From: CBDFLD01 sp965249005
GTDB taxonomy: Bacteria; Acidobacteriota; UBA6911
Direction of reading: 5' to 3'
Length of the DNA stretch: 64,000 nucleotides
Assembly (NCBI GenBank): GCA_965249005.1
Contig: CBDFLD010000022.1
Span: 186,001-250,000 of the forward strand
Part shown: one piece after another, positions 26,966-35,298 of the stretch
Numbering within the stretch: the first letter of the stretch is position 1
Layout of the letters: each line of letters starts with the position of its first letter
The notes under the pieces: model-generated
Seen by the model: only the letters and a program-made list of their open reading frames with translations
Database searches by the model: none
Told to the model about the DNA's origin: nothing
Made by a program: the position numbers and the translations under genes

Positions 26966-27694
26966 ATGGGGCATAGAGAGGAAAGCGCAACTCGGCGGTC
27001 GCGAGTGTGGATTCTCGTGGTCCTCATCCTTGTACTTTTGGGTGTTGCGGGGCGTGTCTTGCCAATCGACCTTTGGTTGGAGGGATTCAACAGCTGGGTC
27101 GCCAGCTTGGGTCCGGTCGGCGTGGTCTTGTATGCGGCTGTCTACGCAGCAGCAGCCGTGCTGTTCGTTCCGGGCTCGCTGCTTACCATTGGAGCCGGCT
27201 TTGTGTTTGGAATACTATGGGGGACGGCGGCCGTCTCGGTCGGATCGACGGTCGGGGCGGCCCTTGCCTTCCTGATTTCACGCTATTTCGCCCGAGAGCG
27301 GGTCGCGGAGATCGCGCGGCGGAATGGCCGCTTCGCGTCCATAGATGATGCCATCGGAAGAGAAGGCTGGAAAATTGTTCTGCTCCTGCGGCTGAGTCCA
27401 TTGATCCCTTTCAATGTGAGCAACTACCTGTACGGATTAACGGCGGTTCCCTTCTGGCCCTATGTGGCGTCCAGCTGGATTGGAATGCTGCCGGGTACCG
27501 TGCTCTACGTTTATCTTGGGTTTGTGGGACGGACAAGTCTCGAGGCGGTATCGGGCGAGCGCGCGGGTCAGAGTAGCCTGGAAACATTGTTCCTGGCTGT
27601 CGGACTTCTGGCGACGATCGTGGTGACGTGGTACGTGTCTCGCGTGGCCAGGGCCGCTCTCCAGAAGTCGAAGCTTCAAGGAGGTAGCGAATGA
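26966..27694 (+). CDS. TVP38/TMEM64 (VTT-domain) membrane protein
   Basis: A 242-residue polytopic membrane protein with the VTT/DedA-related core: FVPGSLLTIGAGFVFG, STVGAALAFLISRYFAR, LLLRLSPLIPFNVSNYLYGLT and SWIGMLPGTVLYVYLG. The ATG at 26966 follows AAGGAAG and lies 13 bases after the MerA-like stop. Genes for MerA-like oxidoreductases and TVP38 proteins are frequently paired or fused. Family members are implicated in lipid scrambling or metabolite export, but the substrate here is unknown. The stop overlaps the next start (ATGA). Confidence 0.85.
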   Translation: MGHREESATRRSRVWILVVLILVLLGVAGRVLPIDLWLEGFNSWVASLGPVGVVLYAAVYAAAAVLFVPGSLLTIGAGFVFGILWGTAAVSVGSTVGAALAFLISRYFARERVAEIARRNGRFASIDDAIGREGWKIVLLLRLSPLIPFNVSNYLYGLTAVPFWPYVASSWIGMLPGTVLYVYLGFVGRTSLEAVSGERAGQSSLETLFLAVGLLATIVVTWYVSRVARAALQKSKLQGGSE

Positions 27695-28551
27695 TATTTC
27701 CATTGCGGATTCGCTCCGTTGTTGTCATTGCAGTATCGTTTTTTCTCTGTCCCTTGGCTCAGACAGGATGCGCGCCGCGGGCTGTCGAGTTTCAGGGAGC
27801 CATGGCGCAGGCGATAAGGGATGGGATCAAGCTGGGAAAGCAAAGATTCGATCATTCTCAGTTCGATGCGCTGCTCCGGAAGTACGTGCGGCTGGAGAGT
27901 AGACAAGTGAACTACTCTGGCTTCAAACAGCAAAGAGACGACTTCGATCGGTATCTCCGTCTACTTTCGAGAGTGGATCTTCGACGTCTTTCGCGAGATG
28001 AGCTTCTAGCGTTGTTTATCAACGCGTACAATGCATACATGATTGACGCCATCTTGCGATCGATGACGGACCAGCGTCCAGAGGGTGTGGCGAGCGTCCG
28101 CGACATTGCTGGCGCATTCAATGCTGAAAGGCATTTACTCGCCGGAATTCGTGTGAGTCTCGACAACATTGAGCACAACATTATCCGCCCCTTCTTCAAG
28201 GACCCGAGGATACACTTTGCCGTGAACTGCGCTTCCATAGGATGTCCGGCCTTAGCGAACGAAGCGTATACCGGCGATCGGATAGACGATCAACTCGACG
28301 CTGCCACTCGGAGGACGTTGCAGTCGCCGCACTATGTTCGCATCGATGGTTCCGCGCTTCGGATCACCAAGATAATGAGCTGGTACCAGTCGGACTTCGT
28401 GAACCCGGAGTTTCGGGGAAGTCAGACCTCGCTGGCGCGCTATATCCGGACTTATGCGAACGATGAGGTGAAGGCCTTTCTTGACGGCGCGGGTGATGAG
28501 GTCTCGATCTCGTTTTTGCCCTATGATTGGTCGTTGAACGGTATCCGCTGA
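27691..28551 (+). CDS. DUF547 exported protein
   Basis: A 286-residue protein with an N-terminal signal (hydrophobic residues 8-25, with a possible lipobox QTGC) and a DUF547 domain. Diagnostic segments are LLRKYV-VNYSGFKQ, ELLALFINAYNAYMI, IHFAVNCASIGCPAL and a C-terminal FLPYDWSLN. The conserved Cys in NCASIGCP and its Asn/His neighbours suggest a thiol-peptidase-like active site, but no activity is established. It overlaps the TVP38 gene by four bases. DUF547 genes recur in the same neighbourhoods as TIGR04282/TIGR04283 and TVP38, which strengthens the idea of one functional locus. Confidence 0.82.
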   Translation: MIFPLRIRSVVVIAVSFFLCPLAQTGCAPRAVEFQGAMAQAIRDGIKLGKQRFDHSQFDALLRKYVRLESRQVNYSGFKQQRDDFDRYLRLLSRVDLRRLSRDELLALFINAYNAYMIDAILRSMTDQRPEGVASVRDIAGAFNAERHLLAGIRVSLDNIEHNIIRPFFKDPRIHFAVNCASIGCPALANEAYTGDRIDDQLDAATRRTLQSPHYVRIDGSALRITKIMSWYQSDFVNPEFRGSQTSLARYIRTYANDEVKAFLDGAGDEVSISFLPYDWSLNGIR

Positions 28552-28734
28552 AACTCAACCAGTCCGGCCAGGGTGCTGCATCACTGCTGTCGTCGACCCC
28601 GATCGGGTGTGTCCCAGTCCGTTTTGTGTCGAGGTTCGCGCACCATGTTGGTTGCTGCTTTCGATGTAGACATCTCTTACAATACTGTTGACGAGTGCGA
28701 GACCGTCGGAGATTACCGAAAACAATGCTGAAAA

Positions 28735-29412
28735 ATGAATGAACCGTTACTCGAGTGCGTGCAGCAAGACCCCGAGACCCAACCCCTTGCGTCCGTCATA
28801 TGGATGCATGGTCTAGGGGCTGATGGCAACGACTTTTCGCCGGTCCCGCCTTATCTGGGACTTCCTGACGATTTGCCCGTGCGGTACGTGTTTCCCCATG
28901 CCCCGAAGATCTCTGTTACCTTCAACCAGGGGCTCGTTATGCCGGCCTGGTACGATGTGCGGAGTCTCGATCCGCAGGGTCAAGATGAGTATGGTATTCA
29001 GCAGAGCGCGAGAAGGATTCGGTCTCTCATCGAAAGGGAAGTGGGTCTGGGCATTGCCCCGAACCGGATTGTTTTGGCCGGCTTTTCACAAGGGGCAGCG
29101 ATGGCTTTGTTCACGGGGCTACGATATCCGGAGACGCTGGCCGGGATCATGGCGTTGTCGGGATACCTCGTTGTTGCAGACAAGATGGTGGCAGAGTCGG
29201 ATGAGTCCAATCGCGACACTCCCATTTTTCAGGCACACGGCCTCCACGATCCGATGTTGCCCGTGGCCATGGGTCGACAATCCCGGGACATATTGATGCA
29301 GGCGGGCTATCGAGTCGAATGGCACGAATATGCCATGGCACACGAAGTGTGCATGGAACAGTTCAAAGACATCGGCGGTTGGCTCACGCGCCTCTTGAGC
29401 CCGTCGGCTTGA
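28735..29412 (+). CDS. phospholipase/carboxylesterase-family hydrolase
   Basis: A 225-residue alpha/beta hydrolase of the acyl-protein-thioesterase-like group. The oxyanion motif is MHGLGADGNDF, the nucleophile S118 sits in GFSQG, D172 in HGLHDPMLP, and H203 in AMAHEV. Length and motif spacing are normal for a cytosolic esterase. A possible promoter, TTGACG (28688-28693) and GATTAC (28711-28716) with 17-base spacing, lies upstream, but there is no clear ribosome binding site. Confidence 0.88.
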   Translation: MNEPLLECVQQDPETQPLASVIWMHGLGADGNDFSPVPPYLGLPDDLPVRYVFPHAPKISVTFNQGLVMPAWYDVRSLDPQGQDEYGIQQSARRIRSLIEREVGLGIAPNRIVLAGFSQGAAMALFTGLRYPETLAGIMALSGYLVVADKMVAESDESNRDTPIFQAHGLHDPMLPVAMGRQSRDILMQAGYRVEWHEYAMAHEVCMEQFKDIGGWLTRLLSPSA

Positions 29413-29448
29413 CTCCCGGCTAAGACAGCGCCAGGACAGGCCTCCAGC

Positions 29449-29895
29449 ATGGTCGCTATGTTGCATCCAGACTCAGGATCTGCGCCGTCGGCAGGTATCG
29501 GCCCGCATATCGAATCGATCAGTGCGGTTACCTTGGCAACGCATGATATGGGGCGCGCAGTCCGGTTTTATCGGGCACTGGGGTTCTCTTTGCGCTACGG
29601 AGGCGAAGAAGCGGCGTTTACGAGTTTTACCGTGGGCGCGGGGTATCTCAACCTCATTGCACAGTCGTCGGAAAAGGAGTGGTCCTGGTGGGGACGTATC
29701 ATCTTCTATGTTGGGGACGTGGATGACTTTTACGAGCGAGTCCTGGCGGCTGAGCTCAGACCCCACGGCGGGCCGGTCGATGCTCCCTGGGGGGAGCGTT
29801 ACTTCCACTTGACCGATCCCGACGGTCACGAGCTCAGTTTTGCGAAGCTCTTGTCAGACGATGGCGCGCGCTCGCGAACGGATGCGACGCCCTGA
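29449..29895 (+). CDS. VOC-family (glyoxalase/bleomycin-resistance-like) protein
   Basis: A 148-residue VOC protein with paired beta-alpha-beta-beta-beta modules: SAVTLATHDMGRAVRFYRALGFSL, then ADE-like FERVLAAELRPHG and WGERYFHLTDPDGHELSF. The last His-Glu and other conserved polar residues can form a metal site. Start could be an ATG a few codons further in. It follows the esterase by 36 bases on the same strand and ends at a terminator hairpin. Substrate unknown. Confidence 0.8.
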   Translation: MVAMLHPDSGSAPSAGIGPHIESISAVTLATHDMGRAVRFYRALGFSLRYGGEEAAFTSFTVGAGYLNLIAQSSEKEWSWWGRIIFYVGDVDDFYERVLAAELRPHGGPVDAPWGERYFHLTDPDGHELSFAKLLSDDGARSRTDATP

Positions 29896-29896
29896 A

Positions 29897-29920
29897 CCAA
29901 TCTTCAGATTGGAAGTTTTT
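29897..29920. terminator. Rho-independent-type terminator between convergent genes
   Basis: CCAATC and GATTGG pair around a TTCA loop, followed by AAGTTTTT. It lies just after the VOC stop and downstream of the convergent sirtuin gene. Stem GC content is low, so efficiency may be modest. Confidence 0.55.
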
Positions 29921-29950
29921 GATCCGAAAGTGCGAGACGCCTCTTCGGTG

Positions 29951-30712
29951 TTACAACGCCTCTGCAATGGCCGGCAGGTACCTTGATGCCGAGCCGCGCA
30001 GGGAGAACTCGACCTCGCCCGACAACGGTGTCCGTTCCGGATTGATCTCGATCGTCACCTTTCCTGCGCGGCGGGCCGCGATCACCGGTTCGACGATGTA
30101 AGGAAACAGGGCCGACGTGCCGCAAATAATGACCATGTCGGGTGTGCGAGCATAGAACTCGTTTCGTAGACGCTCAATCTTTCCCAAGGGCAGAAGTTCA
30201 CCAAACAAGACTACATCCGGGCGGAGGATTCCGGGACACTTCCCGCACGGTGGAGCCTTGTCTATTCTAATCAGCTCTGTCTGGCGCAGCTTGTCTGAGG
30301 CTCCACAGCTCATGCACAGCGTGGAGAAGATGTCGCCATGGATGTCGATAATGTTGCAACTACCAGCTTGGCGATGGAGACCATCGACGTTTTGGGTCAG
30401 TAGCACGAACCTCTCGGCCTTTTCTTCCATGTCCGCTAGCGCCAGATGTGCCACGTTGGGTGAAGCGTCCACAGCGCGCCGGGCCAGTTCCGCCACAACC
30501 CTCCACGTTCGATCCGGATCAGACGCCAGAGTGGGGCCGCTTAGCGCTTCGATAGTTGCGTCTCCTTTCTTCTGATCCTCGTAGATGCCGTCCTTGCCCC
30601 GATAGGTGGGAATACCGGACTCCTTGGAGATCCCGGCACCCGTAATGGCTCCGATGGAGCGGACGGAGGTCAGTCTCTTCAATACCGGTGGAGAAAGGCT
30701 CTGTAAAGCCAT
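29951..30712 (-). CDS. Sir2-family NAD-dependent protein deacylase
   Basis: A 253-residue sirtuin with the full set of motifs: GAITGAGISKESGIPTYRG for NAD binding, TQNVDGLH, catalytic H125 in IDIHGD, and four zinc cysteines C133, C136, C156 and C159. CGTSA and EINPE complete the NAD site. The Ala-x-x-Tyr/Arg desuccinylase signature is not evident. The ATG at 30712 follows AAGGG and begins immediately after the TGA of the upstream gene, so the two are coupled. Confidence 0.92.
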   Translation of the reverse strand: MALQSLSPPVLKRLTSVRSIGAITGAGISKESGIPTYRGKDGIYEDQKKGDATIEALSGPTLASDPDRTWRVVAELARRAVDASPNVAHLALADMEEKAERFVLLTQNVDGLHRQAGSCNIIDIHGDIFSTLCMSCGASDKLRQTELIRIDKAPPCGKCPGILRPDVVLFGELLPLGKIERLRNEFYARTPDMVIICGTSALFPYIVEPVIAARRAGKVTIEINPERTPLSGEVEFSLRGSASRYLPAIAEAL

Positions 30713-30955
30713 TCATGTGCCCTTTTTTGATCCGGGGTTCGGCCGCCACAGAGTGCCGTGATCCGCTTCGTCCATCAACTCCAGAACGATGTCTTTTTGC
30801 TGCCAGGTATGGAACTGGTGACAATGTGGACAAGCCGCGACCTGATTCTCGTAGAGGCTGCTGAGCAACGCTTCTCTCGATGAGGTCCGAACGCCCGTTT
30901 CCAATGGCCTGCGTGTGTCCGGACACTGGATCATGACTTTGAATACTGGCGACAT
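30713..30955 (-). CDS. small CxxC protein coupled to the sirtuin
   Basis: An 80-residue protein. It has one cysteine near residue 11 (IQCPDTRRPLETG) and a CPHC near residue 42 followed by HFHTW, a pattern resembling a half zinc finger. Its stop codon touches the start of the sirtuin gene. No named family is recognised, but the cysteines and motif order suggest a conserved metal-binding protein. It may deliver substrate to or regulate the deacylase; this rests only on gene order. Confidence 0.65.
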   Translation of the reverse strand: MSPVFKVMIQCPDTRRPLETGVRTSSREALLSSLYENQVAACPHCHQFHTWQQKDIVLELMDEADHGTLWRPNPGSKKGT

Positions 30956-31047
30956 CGGTTACGCTTGCCCCTGCTGCTGACGCTGCGAGTTCGTACAGGT
31001 TCTATATCTCTCTATACTCGCATTTAGACTTTTGAGGCAAGCATGAC

Positions 31048-31077
31048 TTGACATTCGTGCTCAAGGCAGAGGATAAA
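31048..31077 (+). promoter_or_regulatory. promoter of the disrupted acetyltransferase gene
   Basis: TTGACA (31048-31053) and GATAAA (31072-31077) are spaced by 18 bases. The gene start at 31102 would lie about 18 bases after the transcription start. Confidence 0.5.
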
Positions 31078-31436
31078 TGTTGGTTTTGAGAAGCAGATCT
31101 TATGGCGAAGATACGCGCTTTTAACTCGAAGGACCTTCCGATGGCGGTCGAGATGATCTCCACGAGTGAGCCGTGGGCCTCTCGGCACGAGACGCCGGAA
31201 GAGTTTCGGCAGTGGCTGGAGCAATCCGTAGGACAAATTTTTATTGCCGAAAGTGATGAGCAACCTGCGGGTCTGGTAGCCTTCATTCCGGGGCCTGTAC
31301 TCGCCAATGGCGGCTGCATTCAGTTATTGGCCCGGATTTCCAATTTGAATGAAATATAGCAACCTTTCAGCCGCCTTCGGCATCCCTATTTATAAGCGTC
31401 GGAGAATGATAAGGACACATTGGAGGGCAACACCCG

Positions 31437-32768
31437 ATGGGTGAAAAAGAACGAAAGGGGTTTCAACTCAGCTTTAACGGATTACTCAAAGTTGATTTTC
31501 AGGGATCGCGAGTCACCTCCGAGGGTGGCCTGATTCTGGTCCGCGAGTTGGACGAACGGCTGGGGATGGGACGACTCATAGACGAGCATCTCAACGACAC
31601 GCGGCAAGGCTTGAACAAACAGTTCCCGCTCGTCGATCTGCTGCGGCAATCGGTCTATAGTCGCCTGGCAGGCTACGAAGACCTTAACGATGCCGCGCGG
31701 GTCTCAGTTGATCCGACCTTTCGCTTGATCGGCTCGAAGAAAAACTGGGATCGCGGTGCGGCGCTGACCTCGACGTTACACTGGTTCGAGACGGAGCTGC
31801 TGACGCGAGAAGAGAATCTGATCGGGCTGATGGCTCTGAACCGAGAGACACTCGCACAGGCCGAGGCTCTGGACAAGTCTGATCGCGTAGTGTTGGATAT
31901 GGACTCAAGCGAGAGTCCGGTGCATGGTCAGCAGGAAGGCAGCGCCTACAATGGCCACTTCGAGTCCGTGTGTTACCATCCGCTGTTTCTGTTCAATAGT
32001 CACGGGGACTGTCTGGCGGCCAAGCTGCGGCCGGGTAACGTGCATAGCGCCGAGGACTGGGACGAGCTTCTGTTGCCGGAGATCGATTTTCAACAGGAGC
32101 AAGGCAAAGAGATCGTCTTTCGAGCAGACGCCGCCTTCGCCAAGCCAGAGGTTTACGAGACCCTGGAAGAGCGCGGCGTTCAGTATGCCATACGCATCCC
32201 GTCCAACAAGAGCCTGGAGTGGGAGATTGCCGACATCCTGTTTCGTCCTCCAGGTCGGCCCAGCCGCAAGCCACTGGTGCGCTACAAGAGCTTCCGCTAT
32301 CAGGCCGAAAGCTGGTCGAGGCCGCGACGGATCGTCGCCAAGGTCGAGCATCACCAGGGCGAGTTGTTCCCGCGGGTCGGGTTCATTGTCACGAACATGA
32401 GCTTGCCGAGCCGCTCGGTGGTGAGGTTCTACAACAAGCGCGGCACGGCGGAGCAATGGATCAAAGAAGGCAAGCAGGCGACGCATTGGACGCGGCTGTC
32501 CTGCCATCGCTTCCGTGCGAATGAAGTGCGCCTGCAGTTGAGCGTGCTCGCCTACAACCTAGGCAACCTATGGCGGCGACTCGGGCTACCACCCCGGATC
32601 AAGAGCTGGTCGCTCACGAGCTTGCAGCACCGGTTGATGAAGACTGGCGGAAGGCTGGTCAAGCACGCGCGGTACTACTGGTTGCTCTTGGCCGAGGGGC
32701 ATCTGGACCGTCGGTTGTTTGGTGAAATGCTCAGGCGGATCTGGGCCTTGCCGCTGCCAAGCGGTTAG
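31437..32768 (+). CDS. IS1380-family transposase, type I
   Basis: A 443-residue DDE transposase, identical in sequence to the one at 54698-56029. Family marks include the N-terminal SEGGLILVRELDERLG, VVLDMDSSESPVHGQQEGSAYNGHF with the first catalytic Asp, VFRADAAFAKPEVYE with the second, and NKRGTAEQWIKEGKQATHW with the Glu. It starts at ATG 31437 with GGAGGG ten bases upstream. The frame is intact, so this copy could still be active. Confidence 0.9.
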   Translation: MGEKERKGFQLSFNGLLKVDFQGSRVTSEGGLILVRELDERLGMGRLIDEHLNDTRQGLNKQFPLVDLLRQSVYSRLAGYEDLNDAARVSVDPTFRLIGSKKNWDRGAALTSTLHWFETELLTREENLIGLMALNRETLAQAEALDKSDRVVLDMDSSESPVHGQQEGSAYNGHFESVCYHPLFLFNSHGDCLAAKLRPGNVHSAEDWDELLLPEIDFQQEQGKEIVFRADAAFAKPEVYETLEERGVQYAIRIPSNKSLEWEIADILFRPPGRPSRKPLVRYKSFRYQAESWSRPRRIVAKVEHHQGELFPRVGFIVTNMSLPSRSVVRFYNKRGTAEQWIKEGKQATHWTRLSCHRFRANEVRLQLSVLAYNLGNLWRRLGLPPRIKSWSLTSLQHRLMKTGGRLVKHARYYWLLLAEGHLDRRLFGEMLRRIWALPLPSG

Positions 32769-32929
32769 CCGCCCGGCTTGCAAGTCCGGAATTGGAATGC
32801 CATGGAAGGAGTGTGGCGATGTGTCTGGAAAATCGCCCACGCAGGAGTGAGAAGGTCTACTACCACGGCGACAACGGGTCATTGGGATGCGTTGACTGGA
32901 TCCATGGTTGGTCTGAGGCCGGGATTTTC

Positions 32930-32958
32930 TTGCTCCCATGGTGGCTCGAGACTATTAT
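32930..32958 (+). promoter_or_regulatory. outward-facing promoter in IS right end
   Basis: TTGCTC (32930-32935) and TATTAT (32953-32958), spaced by 17 bases, point out of the element into its right flank. The same sequence is in the second copy. Such end promoters are known in ISEcp1. Confidence 0.5.
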
Positions 32959-32991
32959 GTTGGGAACCGAGATCCAAATTGGAAATTCCGG

Positions 32992-33265
32992 TTGAGGCCT
33001 TTCGAGTCAGCGACCAGAACATGTTTGGTGCTCTTCGTGCTCTTCGTTCGACGAATCCCTCAAGGATTCTCATTGGCTTTGAAAGCATACCGGCGCGTCG
33101 AGATGAAGAACAGTATCGCATCTCTCTTGAGCTCACGGACAAATCAGTCAAGTATGTCCTCCACCAACTAATACAAAGGGACCCCCGATACACATATGAG
33201 TTGACGGGCAGTCAACTCGTCAATATCTATCCCAAGAACGCCAAAGAGGACCCTGATGATCTGCT
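32992..33265 (+). pseudogene. fragment of a secretin/STN-like protein carried next to the IS
   Basis: In the frame running off the IS, about 88 residues read FRVSDQNMFGALRALR, IGFESIP, TDKSVKYVLHQLIQRDPRY and LVNIYPKNAKEDPDDLL. This pattern of two short beta-alpha units resembles the STN/secretin N-terminal-type domains seen in many exported proteins of environmental bacteria. It has no start of its own and stops at the ATTGG duplication, where the acetyltransferase sequence resumes. Confidence 0.6.
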
Positions 33266-33414
33266 ATTGGTTGTCCGAGGCGACTCGCGCCGAGAGGGGA
33301 TCGGCCGACAGCTGATGGGTTTTGCTGAACGGAAAGTAGCGCGTCAAGGTGCCAACATCTACGCATCCGTTCCGGGAACGAGCACAGCGGCACAACAGTT
33401 CTTCGAGCGGCTAG

Positions 33415-35267
33415 GCCCAAAATAAGCGAGGTATGAGCTCGCTCGGAAAATCGTTTGCCTTTTCCGAATATCTCGTGGATTTCAGCTCCTTGTGCGTAAC
33501 AGGGAAAGCAAAGAGAAACACAAGAGACAAACCTTCCATTGGTTGTCTGGATCACTTGATCTTGTTTGTCTCTGTTATGCCCTTCCTTTCGCCCGCCACT
33601 CTTGCTCCGCCGGGGGTACGGGCTCACCCGCCGGCGAGGCGCCTTCAAGTAAACCTGAGTTGCCTGATATAGTCGAACGTCGCCAAAAAGGTTTCGAGAT
33701 GCTTGCTATAGGCCAATATCCTGTAAACGAGGCGACGACCGGTTCTTACAATCTGACAGGGTATTTGCACAAAGTTCACCAGGAAGCGTTTGAACTCCAT
33801 CCTCAAGATATCACGACGTACTGTCGGCGCCTGCGTCACCAGGCCATACCAGGCCTTCAGATTCCACGCCAGCGATGCGATGACCATGTAGGCCCAGTTC
33901 GATACCAGACTGTCCGAAGGCATCCTCAAGGCGTTCACTCCACTCTTGAGCTGACCGATGACGTTTTCCTGGTTGCAGCGATCGTTGGCAAAAAGGACCA
34001 CTTCTCCCATCGTCATCTCCCGATCGTTGGTGATGTAGAAGAAGTACCGGACCTCATCAAACAGCCGGTGCTCCCCCTTTTCGATCGTGAGGTTCTTCCG
34101 AACCACAACCATGCGATAGGTTTTCTTACAGTGTCCGGGACGATAGTCAAACTCGGCGACCTGCTCGCTCTGCAGGCGGATGTTCTTGAATTCTCTCTCC
34201 TTGATTACTTGTTCTTTGACGTTTTCCGGACGGCGCCGTTCTTCGCTCTTGACCTCATAACGAGGAGGCCGCTCGAGCGGTTTCCATTGTCTCTCCGGCA
34301 GGGCATCGGCCATCCCGACCAGGTTCGGCTTGGCGTCATAACCAAAGACAAAACCAACCCGCTCGTCCCAGCGATCGAAGTTTCTCGTCAGCGAGAAATC
34401 CGTGTCGCCCCGAAGCCAGACCTTCGTAAACACCGACGACACCAGATCGATTGCCCGGTCCATCCACTCGGCCGCTCCGTCGGAAGAGGGACGGTTGCCC
34501 GGCCGATTCATCAGATAGAGGACCTCATTCGTATTGGCCAAGGTCACGATCAACGGTGCGTAACCCCAGATCCCGTTGTAGGCAATGTCCATTCCTTCCT
34601 TGCATTCCCCCAAGGTTCCGGCGACGGTCCCGTCCACGTCGATGATGGCCTCCTTCCGGAAGGAAGCATCCTGCAACTTCCACACCTTGGTTCGGGTTTC
34701 ATTGATGGTTTCCTGAAGTCCGAAGATCCAATCCTCATCGAAACGACGGAGGAAATCTCCAGCCGTCGTGGGATCCGGAATCCTCTCGGCTCCCAGTCCG
34801 TTCATGTAGGTCTCATCCTGGCGCAACCGCTCGATATCTTCGAGACAGGTTCCACCCGACAAGACGTTGTATGCGATGTTCAGTACATGATCGGATTCCC
34901 AGTAAGGAAAGTGGTACTTGAGCAAAACGATGTTTCTGTTGATATCTTTGTCCAATCCAAGCTTACACACGAGCTTGTGAATGGCTCCGATACCACCAGA
35001 TCCGATGGCGCGCGTTCTCTCGGCGATCTCGTAGTAGGTGTTGGAGTCCTTGAACATAGGATCGGACCGGTCCTCAAACTGATTTCTTTCCAACCGGCGT
35101 GTAAGATTTTGCTTGTCTCGGAGGAGGATTCTGTGGTTTCTTTTATTCACCTGGAATGTGCTCCTTTCGGGATGTCTTGTAAATATATCAAACGCATTTT
35201 ATCCCGTAACGGCGCACGTTCCAGGGCTTTTCTTCCTCCTCATGCAAAAAATCACGCTGGACTAAGG
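33415..35267 (-). mobile_element. IS1380-family element, type II, copy A
   Basis: A 1853-base element flanked by the 5-base direct repeat GCTAG (33410-33414 and 35268-35272). Boundaries come from comparison with copy B, with which it appears identical apart from the first base. It contains one transposase gene on the minus strand. It has inserted near the 3' end of the acetyltransferase gene. Confidence 0.92.
33645..35150 (-). CDS. IS1380-family transposase, type II
   Basis: A 501-residue transposase, identical to the copy at 40798-42303. Key segments are IPDPTTAGDFLRRFDE, EAIIDVDGTVAGTLGECKEG with the first catalytic Asp, VWLRGDTDFSLTRNFDRW with the second, FFYITNDRE, and NDRCNQENVIGQLK with the Glu. 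The protein is much longer than the type I transposase and clearly a separate branch of the family. The frame is complete. Confidence 0.9.
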   Translation of the reverse strand: MNKRNHRILLRDKQNLTRRLERNQFEDRSDPMFKDSNTYYEIAERTRAIGSGGIGAIHKLVCKLGLDKDINRNIVLLKYHFPYWESDHVLNIAYNVLSGGTCLEDIERLRQDETYMNGLGAERIPDPTTAGDFLRRFDEDWIFGLQETINETRTKVWKLQDASFRKEAIIDVDGTVAGTLGECKEGMDIAYNGIWGYAPLIVTLANTNEVLYLMNRPGNRPSSDGAAEWMDRAIDLVSSVFTKVWLRGDTDFSLTRNFDRWDERVGFVFGYDAKPNLVGMADALPERQWKPLERPPRYEVKSEERRRPENVKEQVIKEREFKNIRLQSEQVAEFDYRPGHCKKTYRMVVVRKNLTIEKGEHRLFDEVRYFFYITNDREMTMGEVVLFANDRCNQENVIGQLKSGVNALRMPSDSLVSNWAYMVIASLAWNLKAWYGLVTQAPTVRRDILRMEFKRFLVNFVQIPCQIVRTGRRLVYRILAYSKHLETFLATFDYIRQLRFT

Positions 35268-35298
35268 GCTAGCTACCGCAATGGTGTGTTTACGGTGA

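Larger units (their letters stand above)
31331..32991 (+). mobile_element. IS1380-family element, type I, copy 1
   Basis: A 1661-base element, defined by comparison with the identical copy at 54475-56135: both begin CCCGGATTTCC and end GGAAATTCCGG, and flanks diverge beyond. The ends are imperfect inverted repeats sharing TTTCCAATTTG. The left end abuts ATTGG (31326-31330), but no matching duplication follows its right end at 32991; the second ATTGG lies 274 bases further on, after a passenger fragment. Confidence 0.9.
31326..33270 (+). mobile_element. probable one-ended transposition unit (IS1380 plus passenger)
   Basis: ATTGG at 31326-31330 and ATTGG at 33266-33270 bracket the IS and 274 bases of unrelated downstream DNA. 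Joining the sequence across one ATTGG restores the acetyltransferase frame. The simplest reading is that the transposase used the left end and a substitute right end inside the passenger, as ISEcp1 of the same family does, producing the usual 5-base duplication. Confidence 0.65.
31102..35298 (+). pseudogene. GNAT acetyltransferase split by two insertions
   Basis: Three pieces, 31102-31330, 33271-33414 and 35273-35298, read as one frame once the inserted DNA and one copy of each 5-base duplication are removed. The rebuilt protein has 132 residues. The join restores the GNAT acetyl-CoA loop RREGIGRQL directly after IQLLVV, and the C-terminal FFERL helix, so the reconstruction is not arbitrary. 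Known GNATs are about 140-160 residues, so the very end may also be damaged. The first insertion is an IS1380-type unit plus passenger (31331-33265), the second a different IS1380-type element (33415-35267). The interrupted gene cannot make a working enzyme. Confidence 0.8.

Noticed and set aside
32778..33425. A 215-codon frame running from the IS end through to the acetyltransferase fragment
   Set aside because: It is a chance join of IS end, passenger and acetyltransferase pieces; no start signal belongs to it.
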